Source: Kitasatospora acidiphila (GTDB taxonomy: Bacteria > Actinomycetota > Actinomycetes > Streptomycetales > Streptomycetaceae). From it: a stretch of DNA of 64,000 bases. Shown here in pieces: positions 1 through 8,471 of the stretch. Each line of letters begins with the position of its first letter. Position 1 is the first letter of the stretch. The notes under the pieces are model-generated. The model made no database searches, had not been told where the DNA came from, and saw nothing but the letters and a program-made list of their open reading frames with translations. The stretch spans positions 2,790,001 through 2,854,000 of the forward strand of contig NZ_VIGB01000003.1 in NCBI RefSeq assembly GCF_006636205.1. Direction: 5' to 3'. A program made the translations under genes and the position numbers.

Positions 1-6
1 GAGCGC

Positions 7-714
7 CTACCAGGGCAGCGTCCCCGAGACGTCGAAGTACCCGCCCGTCGGCCCGTCCGGGCCCACCAGCGCCATCCGCACGATGATCTCCGCCCCCTCC
101 TCCACCGTCTGGTGGCCCGAGTGGTCGTTGAGGTCCGTCGCGGTGTAGCCCGGCTCGACGGCGTTGATCCGCATGCCCGGGAACGCCTTCGCGTACTGCA
201 CGGTGAGCATGTTCACCGTGGTCTTCGACGCCGGGTACGCGACGCCCGGGTACCCGCTGGCGAGGTCGGCCGGGTCGGACATCCGGGCCAGCGAGGCCAG
301 GCCGCTGCTGACGTTGACCACCACGGGGGCGGCGGACTTCTGGAGCAGCGGCAGGAAGGCGTGGGTGACGCGCACCATGCCGAAGACATTGGTGTCGAAC
401 ACCTCGCGGATCGCGTCCGCCGTCAGCTCCGCCGCGCCGATGATGCCGCCGTCCGGCAGCCGCTGCTCGATGCCGGCGTTGTTGACCAGCACGTCCAGGC
501 CGCCGTCGGCCTCGATGGCGCGGGCCGCCGCGGTGACGGAGGCGTCGTCGGTGACGTCGAGCTGCACCGGGCGGGCGCCCAGCTGCTCGGCGGCGCGGCG
601 GCCCCGATCGGCGTCCCGGCTGCCGAGGTACACGGTGTGTCCGGCCGCGATCAGCCGGCGGGCGGTTTCGTGGCCGAGGCCCTTGTTGGCTCCGGTGATG
701 AGTGTTGTCGTCAT
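7..714 (-). CDS. SDR family NAD(P)-dependent oxidoreductase
   Basis: A 235-residue short-chain dehydrogenase/reductase of classical length. The cofactor motif TGANKGLG is at residues 7-14, NNAG at 78-81, and the active site is S137, Y160 and K164 (YPASK). The arginine just after beta-2 (SRD, residues 32-34) suggests NADPH preference, which is inference. The substrate cannot be told from sequence. The gene starts about 100 bp from the divergent XRE regulator at 817, which is the usual layout for a locally regulated reductase in Streptomyces. It appears complete, and its stop lies at the window edge. Confidence 0.93.
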   Translation of the reverse strand: MTTTLITGANKGLGHETARRLIAAGHTVYLGSRDADRGRRAAEQLGARPVQLDVTDDASVTAAARAIEADGGLDVLVNNAGIEQRLPDGGIIGAAELTADAIREVFDTNVFGMVRVTHAFLPLLQKSAAPVVVNVSSGLASLARMSDPADLASGYPGVAYPASKTTVNMLTVQYAKAFPGMRINAVEPGYTATDLNDHSGHQTVEEGAEIIVRMALVGPDGPTGGYFDVSGTLPW

Positions 715-816
715 GCCTCAAGCTTCCGCGCCGGGTCGGCGGGCGGCCAGTACCCCCGGCTTCCTGGGACTGCGGGTACCAGGAAGCCCGACGGGCCGCG
801 AGGCAGACTGGTGGGC

Positions 817-1668
817 ATGGCGACCACGGAGTTCGGGCAGGCGGTGCGGCGCTGGCGGGATCGGGTGCCGCCGGACGCGGTCGGGCTGCCCATGGGCGGG
901 CAGCGGCGGGCGGCGGGGCTGCGGCGCGAGGAGCTGGCGCTGCTGGCCGGGATCTCCGTGGACTACGTGACCCGGCTGGAGCAGGGCCGGGCCGCACACC
1001 CGTCGGCGCAGGTGGTCGAGGCGCTGGCACGGGCGCTGCGGTTGGCGGAGGCCGAGCGTGCGCACATGTTCCGGCTGGCCGGGCTGGCACCGCCCGGGCC
1101 GGACACCGTGCCCGCGCACCTCACCCCGAGCGTGCAGCGGATCCTGGACCGGCTCACCGGGACGCCCGCCGCGGTCTATGACGCGGCCTGGACGCTGCTG
1201 ATGGCCAACCCGGGCTACGCGGCGCTGATGGGCGATCCGTCCGGCTGGCGGGGCAAGATGCGCAACGGGGTCTGGCGGCAGTTCCTGGGCCCCGGCATCC
1301 GGGCCCGGCGCACCCCGGAGGCCCAGGCGGCGTTCGAGGCCGCGTTGGTCGCCGATCTGCGCACGGCGGCCGAACGCTACCCGGCAGACCAGCGCTTGCG
1401 CGCCCTGGTGGCCGAACTGCGGGCCGGCAGCGGGCGGTTCGTGGAGCTGTGGGACTCCGGCGCGGTCGGCCGCCATGAGACGTCCGCCAAGACCATCGAC
1501 CATCCGCAGGTGGGCGCGATCACGCTGGACTGCGACATGCTCACGGTCGCCGGCAGCGACATGCACATCATGGTCTACACCGCCGAGCCGGGCACCGAGG
1601 ACGCCGAACGCCTCGCCCTGGCCATGGTGTTGGGCACGCAGTCGCTGGTGGACCAGGTAGAGCCGTAG
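817..1668 (+). CDS. XRE-family regulator with MmyB-like C-terminal domain
   Basis: A 283-residue transcription factor. An N-terminal helix-turn-helix (about residues 30-75, with GLRREELALLAGISVDYVTR inside it) is followed by a domain of about 165 residues of the MmyB-like ligand-binding type, which often binds fatty acids or small ligands in actinomycetes. I chose ATG 817, although the frame is open far upstream, because 817 begins the conserved domain and the upstream part is antisense to the SDR gene. GTG 811 is an alternative. The gene is divergent from the SDR gene and probably controls it. That control is inferred from layout only. Confidence 0.9.
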   Translation: MATTEFGQAVRRWRDRVPPDAVGLPMGGQRRAAGLRREELALLAGISVDYVTRLEQGRAAHPSAQVVEALARALRLAEAERAHMFRLAGLAPPGPDTVPAHLTPSVQRILDRLTGTPAAVYDAAWTLLMANPGYAALMGDPSGWRGKMRNGVWRQFLGPGIRARRTPEAQAAFEAALVADLRTAAERYPADQRLRALVAELRAGSGRFVELWDSGAVGRHETSAKTIDHPQVGAITLDCDMLTVAGSDMHIMVYTAEPGTEDAERLALAMVLGTQSLVDQVEP

Positions 1669-1693
1669 TCGGCGTTGCCGGCGCCCCGGATGC

Positions 1694-2248
1694 TCAGGGG
1701 TTCAGCGGGCCACCCCGGCGGAGCGCCGCGGCCAGGGCCGTGACGTCCACCGGGCCGCTGGTGTCCACCCGGTGCACCTCCCCCAGCGCGAGCGGCCGGG
1801 CGCCCTGCTCCCAGAACTCCCAGTCGCCGGGGTGGCCGCCCTCGCGCTCGGGGTGGATCGGGTGCCGCTCGGCCATCCGGCCCAGGAACCTGCGGCGCGC
1901 CAGTGCCGGCTGGACGTCGCACCAGACCTCATGCACCGTACGGGCGTTGGCGCGGCGCAGGCCGGCCACGACGATCGGACGCAGGTGGGCGAGGAACGGG
2001 GCCTCCAGCACGGCGCCGGCGGGGGCGTCGGCGAGCAGCGTCCAGAGGGTATCGCCGGCCGCCGCGCCGAGCGAACGGCTCCATTCGTGATCGGTGGCAC
2101 CCGGCGGCCGGGCGGGGGCGAGGCTGTCGGCGAGGGTCTCCTTGACGGCGTCCTTGCTGAACAGCGGCAGCCCGAGCTCGGCTGCCAACTGGCGTGCCAG
2201 CGTGGTCTTTCCGGCGCCGGGCAGGCCGTTGACCAGGACGGTGAGCAC
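1694..2248 (-). CDS. AAA/P-loop kinase-like ATPase
   Basis: A 184-residue P-loop protein with Walker A GLPGAGKTT at about residues 7-15. The fold resembles small-molecule kinases such as chloramphenicol phosphotransferase or gluconate kinase-like enzymes, and the phosphate acceptor is unknown. The start is GTG 2248, chosen because a GGGGG ribosome site lies 6-10 bases upstream and the P-loop then sits at the usual N-terminal place. Longer in-frame extensions run through the promoter region and the neighbouring exporter. The gene is divergent from the MFS exporter and separated from it by a strong inverted repeat. Confidence 0.8.
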   Translation of the reverse strand: MLTVLVNGLPGAGKTTLARQLAAELGLPLFSKDAVKETLADSLAPARPPGATDHEWSRSLGAAAGDTLWTLLADAPAGAVLEAPFLAHLRPIVVAGLRRANARTVHEVWCDVQPALARRRFLGRMAERHPIHPEREGGHPGDWEFWEQGARPLALGEVHRVDTSGPVDVTALAAALRRGGPLNP

Positions 2249-2270
2249 GTGGTGACCCCCATGGCAGTAC

Positions 2271-2308
2271 GTGCGGCCCCGCAGGTCGACCGCCCTGCGG
2301 GGCCGCAC
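2271..2308. repeat. Perfect 14-bp inverted repeat between divergent genes
   Basis: The arms at 2271-2284 and 2295-2308 are exact reverse complements (GTGCGGCCCCGCAG and its partner) around a 10-base loop. The repeat lies in the 133-bp gap between the divergent kinase (start 2248) and exporter (start 2382). It could be an operator, a leader hairpin of the kinase mRNA or a repetitive element. It is not placed where a terminator would be expected, since no gene ends here. Confidence 0.7.
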
Positions 2309-2320
2309 CTGCGGACATAC

Positions 2321-2337
2321 CGTGGTAGTCAACCACG
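2321..2337. promoter_or_regulatory. Candidate operator dyad upstream of the MFS exporter
   Basis: CGTGGT (2321-2326) and ACCACG (2332-2337) flank AGTCA, giving a short palindrome of the kind bound by TetR or MarR regulators. It lies 45-61 bases upstream of the exporter start. No regulator gene is adjacent, so the link is inference. Confidence 0.35.
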
Positions 2338-2381
2338 CGGCACTCGCCGCCACTCCGGCAGGACGGAACGGAGATCGGGTG

Positions 2382-3961
2382 ATGGGCCGCTGGAAGGCAT
2401 TGGCCGTGCTGGGCACGGCCCAGTTCCTGATGGTGCTCGACACGGCAGTGATGAACGTGTCGATCAGCCAACTGGTGCACGACTTCCACACCGACGTCAC
2501 CACGATCCAGGCCGTCATCACGCTCTATGCCCTGGTGATGGCCGCTTTCATGATCACCGGAGGCAAGCTCGGCGACGTGCTGGGACGCCGTCGCGCCTTC
2601 GGCATCGGCCTGGTGGTCTACGGGGTCGGCTCGCTGCTGACCGCGGTCGCGCCGGTCCTGTGGGTGCTGGCACTCGGGTGGTCGGTGATCGAGGGGCTCG
2701 GCGCGGCCGTCGTGCTGCCGGCCCTGGCCGCCCTGGTGGCCGGCTGCTACCAGGGGCGGGACCGGGCCATCGCCTACGGCGTGATCGGCGGGATGTCGGG
2801 GTCGGCATCGCGGTCGGCCCGCTGCTCGGCGGCTGGGTGACCACGTACCTCACCTGGCGCCTGGTGTTCGCCGGCGAGGTGGTGGTGGTCGTGGTGCTGC
2901 TGTCGCTGCTGCGCTGGATCGCGGTGCCGGCGGAGACCGGACGCCGGATCCAGCTGGACGGCGTGGGAGCCGGCCTGTCCGCGGCCGGGCTCGCCCTGGT
3001 GGTGCTGGGCGTCCTGCAGAGCAGCAGCTGGGGGGTGCTGCATCCGCGCAACTCACCGTTCACCGTCTTCGGGTTCTCGCCGACCCTGTTCGTCATCGCG
3101 GCCGGCGGGGTGCTCCTCGCCCTGTTCGCCGGCTGGGAGCGGCGCCGGGAGAGGCACGGGCTGATGCCGCTGGTCCGGCTGTCGCTGCTGCGGATCGCAC
3201 CGCTGCGCGCCGGACTGGTCATGCTGCTGACGCAGAGCGTGATCCTGCTCGGGCTGTTCTTCGTGATCCCGCTGTACCTGCAGGTGGTGCAGGGGTTCAA
3301 TGCGTTCCAGACCGGGCTGCGACTGCTGCCCGTCTCGATCACCATGCTGGTCGCAGCGCTGGGCGGCTCGTCGCTGGGCAAGGTCGCCTCGCCGCGGCGG
3401 CTGGTGCGCTGCGGGCTGGTGGTCATGCTGGGCGCGATCTGCTGGCTGCTGGCGACCATCCGACCGCAGATCGTCGACGTCCAGTTCGCGCTGGCGATGG
3501 CGCTGCTCGGCCTGGGGATGGGGTTGCTGGCCTCCCAGCTGGGCAACGTCGTGCAGTCCAGTGTCGGCGAGGAGGCCCGCAGCGAGGCCGGTGGGCTGCA
3601 GAACACGGCACAGCAGTTCGGCTCCTCGCTGGGCACGGCGCTGATCGGGGCGATCCTGATCGGAGCCCTCGCCGGCGCCTTCAACCGGAACATCGCCGCC
3701 AACCCGCAGATCTCCGACGCGGTGCGCCAGCAGGTCGGGGTGGCGGTGGAGAGCGGGGTGAACTTCGTGCCCACGGACCAGGTCAGCGCCGGGCTCGCCA
3801 AGGCGGGTGTCCCGGCCGACCAGGCCCAGCACGTGGTGGACGCGTATGCGGCAGCGCAGATCGGCGGCCTGAAGGTCGCCATCCTGACGGCGGGCGGGAT
3901 CACCCTCGGTGGCCTGGCATTCACCCGGCGACTGCCCTCGGAACGCCTCCGGGCCGGCTGA
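2382..3961 (+). pseudogene. MFS drug exporter (DHA2/EmrB type), broken by a one-base deletion
   Basis: Restoring one base gives a 526-residue transporter of the 14-helix drug:proton antiporter type. The N-terminal part (FLMVLDTAVMNVSISQ, GGKLGDVLGRRRAFG) is in one frame up to about 2798. The rest, starting VGIAVGPLLGGW, is in another frame to 3961. The break lies at the GGGG run 2798-2801, and one extra G restores the family sequence exactly. Start ATG 2382 has AACGGAG eight bases upstream. The other half of the protein is fully conserved, so a sequencing error is more likely than real decay. The substrate is unknown. Confidence 0.85.
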
Positions 3962-4029
3962 GACGCCTCCGGACCGACTGGGACGCGCCTACGGCACGAT
4001 CGGCACTCGTCGCTCGACCGCTCGACCGC

Positions 4030-4971
4030 TCAGGAATCGGGCGGTTGCTGGGGCGGGCGCCGGCGGGTCTTCTGCCGCGCCGCCTGCCAGTGGTCCTTCA
4101 TCTGGTCCTGCAGGACGGCCCACTGGTGTCGGACCTCGTCGTCCGGCGGCCGCCGGCCCTGGCGGATGCGCTCCAGCTCGTCCTGCACCTCACGGCCCAA
4201 CACGGACGAGCCGACCAGCACGAACATGGTGCCGAACAGGAAAGTGATCATCGCGAAGACCGCACCGACCGGCCCGTAGCGGGTGGCATAGGAGTTGAAC
4301 AGGTGCGGCAGGTAGAAGGACGCACCCACCGAGTAGACCGTCCCAAGCACGGCCGCGACCACGCCGAACGGCACCAGGTCCCGCCGCTCGATCCGCCCGG
4401 CCGACAGGAGGGTCCCGCTCCAGATCAGGAAAACCGCCGTGAGCGGGGCCAGGCAGATGTTCGCCGCCAGCTCGAAGGGCCGACGGCCGAGGACCGCGTG
4501 CACCGAGCTCGAGACCGCGATGTAGACCGTCAGCGTCAGGATCCACCACAGCCCCTTCCTGGTGTTGCGCACACCGAGCGGTGCCAGCTCCCAGGTCTGT
4601 TCGAAGAGGCGCTGCGCCGCCCGCTCGAAGCCCAGCGCCGAGAGCACCAGGAAGAAGACGCTGAGCAGGTCGATGCCCGCATCCACACCGCCGCCGAAGA
4701 GGCTCCGGACGGCTTCGGCTCCCCCGCCGCTCAGGCCGTAGCGGTTGATGAGGCGCTGCGCCACGTCCGGCCCGCCGAGGTGCCGCAGGAACGAGGCCAG
4801 CAGCACCGCCAGCGGAATCAGCGCCGTGAGTCCGCTGGACGCCAGGGCCATCGAGCGGTCGAAGCCGACGATCCGCTGGAACCGGTTCAGCACGCGCAAG
4901 GCGAACGCGGGGCGCAGCCAGAACGTCAGCGTCCGCACCACGTACTCGCGACTGAACAGGCTCGTCTGCAT
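4030..4971 (-). CDS. YihY/virulence factor BrkB family membrane protein
   Basis: A 313-residue integral membrane protein of the YihY/BrkB family (formerly called RNase BN by mistake), with about six membrane segments, for example ALIPLAVLLASFL and FAMITFLFGTMFVLVG. The C-terminal tail is charged and cytoplasmic. Family members are envelope proteins of unknown biochemical role. I chose ATG 4971, with AGGA six bases upstream. The frame stays open further upstream, but that part lies in the neighbouring insertion element. The IS right end sits only about 40-50 bp before this start, so the native promoter may have been displaced. Confidence 0.9.
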   Translation of the reverse strand: MQTSLFSREYVVRTLTFWLRPAFALRVLNRFQRIVGFDRSMALASSGLTALIPLAVLLASFLRHLGGPDVAQRLINRYGLSGGGAEAVRSLFGGGVDAGIDLLSVFFLVLSALGFERAAQRLFEQTWELAPLGVRNTRKGLWWILTLTVYIAVSSSVHAVLGRRPFELAANICLAPLTAVFLIWSGTLLSAGRIERRDLVPFGVVAAVLGTVYSVGASFYLPHLFNSYATRYGPVGAVFAMITFLFGTMFVLVGSSVLGREVQDELERIRQGRRPPDDEVRHQWAVLQDQMKDHWQAARQKTRRRPPQQPPDS

Positions 4972-5023
4972 CTCCGTTCCTGCGGCCCGGCTCCTCACCA
5001 ACGGCCGGAGCTTGACTTCCGCT

Positions 5024-5043
5024 CCCCGCGCTAAAGCACGGGG
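5024..5043. repeat. IS605 right-end hairpin
   Basis: CCCCG (5024-5028) pairs with CGGGG (5039-5043) around a loop containing the tnpB stop codon. In intact relatives this subterminal hairpin is the transposase recognition structure and part of the TnpB guide RNA scaffold. Its position directly at the tnpB end supports the element boundary near 5011-5020. Confidence 0.55.
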
Positions 5044-6092
5044 ATGGTCCATGCGCGGACGCTGAGGGGCTTGGGGCCGTCCTTGATCCCGCAGGCCGAG
5101 CACACCTGGGACGTGGGCTCGAACCGACCGATCCTGACCAGCGTGCGGCCGAACTTCACGGCCTTGTACTCCAGCATGGCCACGAACGCCGACCAGCCGG
5201 CGTCGTGCACGGACTTGGCCATCCGGGTACGGGCGAGCGCCTTGACCGCCAGGTCTTCCACGGCCACGGCTTGGTTCTCGCGCAGGAGCCAGGTGGAGAG
5301 CTGGTGGTGGAACTCGCGCCGCGCATCGGCCACCCGCGCGTGAGCGCGGGCTACTTTGACACGGGCCTTGTCACGGTTCCTTGACCCCTTGGCCTTGCGG
5401 GACAGGTCCCGCTGGGCCTTCTTGAGCCGCTTCTCGGCACGTCGCAGGAAACGGGGACTGTCGATCTTCGTCCCGTCCGAGAGGACGGCGAAATGCGTCA
5501 GTCCTAGGTCGATCCCCACCACGCCAGTGGCTTCGGGGAGGAGATCGGCGCCGGGATCGGAATCCACCACGAACGACGCGAAATACCCCCCGGCGGCATC
5601 CTTGATCACCGTCACCGTGGAGGGGACCGACGGCAGCGATCGGGACCACTTGACGCGCACGTCGCCGATCTTCGGCAACGACAGGTCACCGCCCGCGGTG
5701 ACCTTCCATCGGGCGTTCGCGGTGAACCTGACGGCCTGCCGATTGTCCTTGCGACTCTTGAACCGGGGAGCCCCCATACGCGGGCGCTTACCCGTCAAGC
5801 CGTCGAAGAAGTTCCGATACGCGGTGTCCAGATCCCGCAGCGACTGCTGCAGCACCACGGCCGAGACTTCCGCAAGCCAAGCCCGTTCCATGGTCTTCTT
5901 CGCCTCGGTGATCAGCGCCTTCGACAGGTCACCGATCTTCGGGAACGCCTCACCCGCCGCCCGGGCGTCCTCGCGCGTCCGGAGAGCATCGTTGTACACC
6001 ACGCGCGCACACCCGAACGCACGGGCCAGCGCTGAACGCTGCGGCCCGTTCGGGTAGAGCCGGAAGGAGTACCGAAGCTGCACGAAGGCCAC
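5031..6092 (-). pseudogene. tnpB: TnpB, RNA-guided nuclease of IS605, with 3-prime internal deletion
   Basis: A frame of 353 residues matching TnpB (OrfB). The start LRYSFRLYP, the RuvC-I motif GIDLGLTHFAVLSDG and the RuvC-II glutamate in AVAVEDLAVKAL are present. The zinc-finger begins with CSACG, but after VRAWT the protein jumps to IPVL and stops. The second CxxC pair and the RuvC-III aspartate (usually DRDxNAA) are gone, so nuclease activity is not expected. The IPVL ending followed by the right-end hairpin looks like the native terminus, pointing to an internal deletion. Start GTG 6092 is tentative (GTG 6083 is also possible). Confidence 0.82.
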
Positions 6093-6113
6093 CGTACCAG
6101 TTGGTTTATAACT

Positions 6114-6453
6114 GTGTGTCAGGATACCCGGACTGACTGTCGCCGCGCATACGCCCTGCACGCGCACTCGGTTTTCGTGACGAAACACCGGCACAAGGTG
6201 TTCGCCGACCGACACCTGACCCGGCTGGAGGAGATCGCGCGGAGTGTCCGTGAGGACTTCGAAGCGGAGATGATGGAGTTCAAAGGCAAGGACAACCACG
6301 TGCACCTGCTGGTGAACTTCCCGCCGAAGGTCGCCCTTGTCCAAGCTGGTCAACGGCCTCAAGGGCATCAGCTCACGCCGGCTGCGCCAGGAGTACCCGG
6401 AACTGGTCCAGCACTACTGGCGGGCACAGCGCCGTCGGACGCCAGGCTCTTAG
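6114..6453 (+). pseudogene. tnpA: TnpA, IS200-type HUH transposase, frameshifted and truncated
   Basis: The N-terminal part (SVFVTKHRHKVF, then the HUH motif HVHLLV) is typical of the Y1 single-strand transposase. An extra T near 6337-6338 shifts the frame. The correct continuation, SKLVNGLKGISSRRLRQEYP, is read in the next frame and ends at 6451-6453 after RAQRRRTPGS. The helix carrying the catalytic tyrosine is absent. With the extra base removed the remnant is about 112 residues, against 130-150 for intact relatives. It is divergent from tnpB. Confidence 0.8.
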
Positions 6454-6902
6454 GCCGGCTCGGCCGCGAACACGGCCGGCACGTCGGCGTCGGCCACCAC
6501 GGCCCTGCTGCGCCCGATCGGAGCGCTCAGTCCGACGGTCCGGCCGCGGACCGCGTGCACCCGGAAGACCGCGGCGTCCGGCCTTAGCCCCTGCGCCTCG
6601 ATCTCGCCGTCCAGCAACGGGGTTATGCTCCACAACTCGTAGGCCGGGAAGACCGGAGGCTCACTCGGCACCACGATCAGCGCCCGCACGGCGATCGGCG
6701 TCATGCCGTCGCCGACGGGCAGCACCCACCCACCGCTCCGGTCCTGCGCCTCGATGGTGTAGCGGCCCAGGTGTTCCTGGTAGTTGAAGAGCCAGACCGC
6801 CGGATCGGCGAGCGGATCGCCGCTCACCGCCGCCATGTTGTCGACCACCACCACGGGCCGGTCCCCAATCCACAAGCGGTAGCGTCCACTTGAGAGCGCC
6901 AT
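6450..6902 (-). CDS. Small beta-rich protein, possibly beta-trefoil/I66-type inhibitor
   Basis: A 150-residue soluble protein with no signal peptide. ATG 6902 is chosen because GGGAGGG lies five bases upstream. The sequence is rich in short strands with repeated G-x-Y-T/R-I-like units (SGRYRLWIG near the N terminus, LGRYTIEAQ in the middle, YELWSITPL later). This recalls three-fold beta-trefoil proteins such as the I66 peptidase inhibitors. That assignment is weak. It follows the caspase gene on the same strand after a 184-bp AT-richer gap with its own inverted repeat, so it may be a separate unit. Its stop abuts the IS remnant. Confidence 0.5.
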   Translation of the reverse strand: MALSSGRYRLWIGDRPVVVVDNMAAVSGDPLADPAVWLFNYQEHLGRYTIEAQDRSGGWVLPVGDGMTPIAVRALIVVPSEPPVFPAYELWSITPLLDGEIEAQGLRPDAAVFRVHAVRGRTVGLSAPIGRSRAVVADADVPAVFAAEPA

Positions 6903-7007
6903 CTGATCCCTCCCGGTTCGACTGCCGGCCACGCCGACCGGCGGCAACCAGACTCCAGGGCGCGCGCGTCGGGGGCAACAGGAAGCGGAATGACATCATC
7001 CTTTCGT

Positions 7008-7038
7008 GTGCTCTTAGTGAAAACCTATGTAAGAGCAC
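7008..7038. promoter_or_regulatory. 9-bp inverted repeat in an AT-rich promoter region
   Basis: GTGCTCTTA (7008-7016) and TAAGAGCAC (7030-7038) are exact reverse complements around 13 bases. The repeat lies in the most AT-rich stretch of this region, between the caspase gene end (7087) and the start of the small beta-rich gene (6902). It could be an operator for that gene or a terminator for the caspase operon. No T-run follows, which favours an operator. Confidence 0.4.
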
Positions 7039-7086
7039 TTGGGCGCAACGCCAACTCACTTGGCCAGGTGCATCGGTGACCTCACA

Positions 7087-8046
7087 TCAGATCTGTCCCT
7101 CACCCTCCCTGTGCAGCAACCCACTTGGCCCACTCCAGCCCTGCCTGAGCTCGACCGTGTCCGGGTCGCCCGGCCCGAGGTGGCGTTCGGCGTCCGCGAC
7201 GATCGCCGTGAACAGGGCGACGGCCTGCGCCGGGCGGCCCGGGCGGTCGGCGCGGGCGGTACGGACGGCGAAGCGGGCTCGGGCACGCAGGCCTTCGCGG
7301 GTGTGGGCGGTGCCATGGGCGGGATTGCGGGCCAGGGCGAGGTCGGCGCTGGTGTGGGTGACGCGGTGGCAGGGGTTGGGCGCGCTGGTGCGGCGGGGCA
7401 TGCCGGGCGGCACCTGGCCCAGCGCGATCTCGGTGTGCCGGTGGAGCAGCGGCAGATCGAGGTGGGCGGGACCGTCCGGCACCCCGTCGCGCAGCAGGGC
7501 GAGAAGGGCGTCGGTGAAGAGCGTGGTGCGCAGGGCGGGCGGCGCGAGCGCCTTGCGCGTACGGTCGGCGGCCGTCAGCACGCTGACGTCCCCGGCGGCC
7601 GGCAGGTCCAGGGCGAGACCGGCGAAGCAGCAGTCGAGCCAGGCGAGCCGGTGCCTGGCCCGGCTCTGCTGCAGCAACTCCAGTACCTGCTGGGCGGGCA
7701 GGGCGGTGGTCGCGGCGTGCGCCTGGTCGGTATCGGGCAGCGCGAAGTGCACCCTGCCGCCGTCCAGCACGCCGTGGCCCGCGTAGTAGAAGAGCAGCAG
7801 GTCGGTGGTGTCGGCGGCGGCCTCGCGCAGCGGCCCGAGCACCTCGTTGGCATCACGCGGATCGTGGATCCGGGTGATCCGGTCCCAGCGGAGCAGGCCG
7901 CGCGGGGCACTCAGTGCGTCGGCCAACTCGTCCACCGAGGGCTGGGCTTGGGGCAGCGCATCGAGACCGGGATCGTGGAACTCGGCGACCGAGACCAGCA
8001 CCGCGCGCGAGCGCAGCGGATCGGGCAGCAGGGCGGGCCAGCTCAC
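7087..8046 (-). CDS. Caspase-like (peptidase C14 fold) protein, EACC1-associated type
   Basis: A 319-residue protein with a caspase/metacaspase domain at about residues 12-230. The catalytic histidine is H91 in FYYAGHGV and the cysteine is C140 in WLDCCFAG (second C by alignment with DCCHSG of metacaspases). The C-terminal 60 residues (PAQAVALFTAIVADAERHLG, then GPGDPDTVELRQGW) resemble one TPR-type repeat, suggesting a protein-binding tail. Start GTG 8046 overlaps the EACC1 stop by 4 bp (GTGA), so the two are translationally coupled. It probably acts as a cytoplasmic effector or activator protease that cleaves a target when triggered. The target is unknown. Confidence 0.85.
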   Translation of the reverse strand: MSWPALLPDPLRSRAVLVSVAEFHDPGLDALPQAQPSVDELADALSAPRGLLRWDRITRIHDPRDANEVLGPLREAAADTTDLLLFYYAGHGVLDGGRVHFALPDTDQAHAATTALPAQQVLELLQQSRARHRLAWLDCCFAGLALDLPAAGDVSVLTAADRTRKALAPPALRTTLFTDALLALLRDGVPDGPAHLDLPLLHRHTEIALGQVPPGMPRRTSAPNPCHRVTHTSADLALARNPAHGTAHTREGLRARARFAVRTARADRPGRPAQAVALFTAIVADAERHLGPGDPDTVELRQGWSGPSGLLHREGEGQI

Positions 8047-8411
8047 CCCTGCTCGTCAGGGTCCAGGAAGCCTTCGAGGCGGTCCAGCAGGGTGTTGGCG
8101 TCGGCGACGCTGTCGGTGTCCAGCTTGAGTTCGGCGCCGTCCGGGCGGTGCAGGGTCAGCGACACCTTGCCGCCCTTGCGCAGCCGGGCGGTGAGCCAGA
8201 GCGTGAGCGGGGACAGCACCAGCGGGCCGAGCTCGGTGGCGTAGCGGACGGCGTCGGCCACGCCACCCTGCTCGCCCGGCGCGGGCGGGACCAGCCGGAG
8301 CTCGGTCCGGCCGCGCAGTGCGGCGTCCTGGCTGAGGAAGTCGCGCAGGTCGCGGACGTCGGCGTCGAACTCCTCGGGGTCGCCGTCGAAGGCGATGGTG
8401 TACTGGTCCAT
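8043..8411 (-). CDS. Effector-associated constant component EACC1 protein
   Basis: A 122-residue protein matching the EACC1 pattern: an acidic N-terminal strand-helix unit, a central hydrophobic helix (LGPLVLSPLTLWLTARLR), then KVSLTLHRPDGAELKLDT and a final helix. EACC1 was predicted by comparative genomics to be the invariant partner of many effectors (caspases, trypsins and others) in actinobacterial conflict systems. Start ATG 8411 has GGAG six bases upstream. It overlaps the caspase gene by 4 bp and follows the 416-aa gene by 60 bp. Its role as adaptor or regulator of the effector is inference from that family work. Confidence 0.8.
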   Translation of the reverse strand: MDQYTIAFDGDPEEFDADVRDLRDFLSQDAALRGRTELRLVPPAPGEQGGVADAVRYATELGPLVLSPLTLWLTARLRKGGKVSLTLHRPDGAELKLDTDSVADANTLLDRLEGFLDPDEQG

Positions 8412-8471
8412 GGGTGTCTCCAAACGGTTCCGACGATGCATCAGATGCGTGATGCGACAGGAACCGATGCG

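Larger units (their letters stand above)
5011..6453. mobile_element. Degraded IS200/IS605-family insertion sequence
   Basis: Divergent tnpB (minus) and tnpA (plus) separated by 21 bp is the IS605 arrangement. The right end is recognisable by the hairpin at 5024-5043, just past the tnpB stop. The left end beyond tnpA is missing: tnpA stops at 6453, and the next gene ends at 6450. Both transposase genes carry disabling lesions, so the element should be immobile. Outer limits are approximate. IS605-type elements have no terminal inverted repeats, so ends cannot be fixed without comparing an empty site. Confidence 0.8.

Noticed and set aside
112-816. Long upstream extension of the XRE regulator frame
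   Set aside because: It is antisense to the well-supported SDR gene. The conserved domain starts at ATG 817.
2382-3961. Programmed frameshifting as cause of the split MFS gene
   Set aside because: There is no slippery heptamer or stimulator, and the same one-base loss pattern occurs in four unrelated genes.
4972-5103. N-terminal extension of the BrkB-like protein
   Set aside because: The extension lies within the insertion element, and ATG 4971 has a proper ribosome site.
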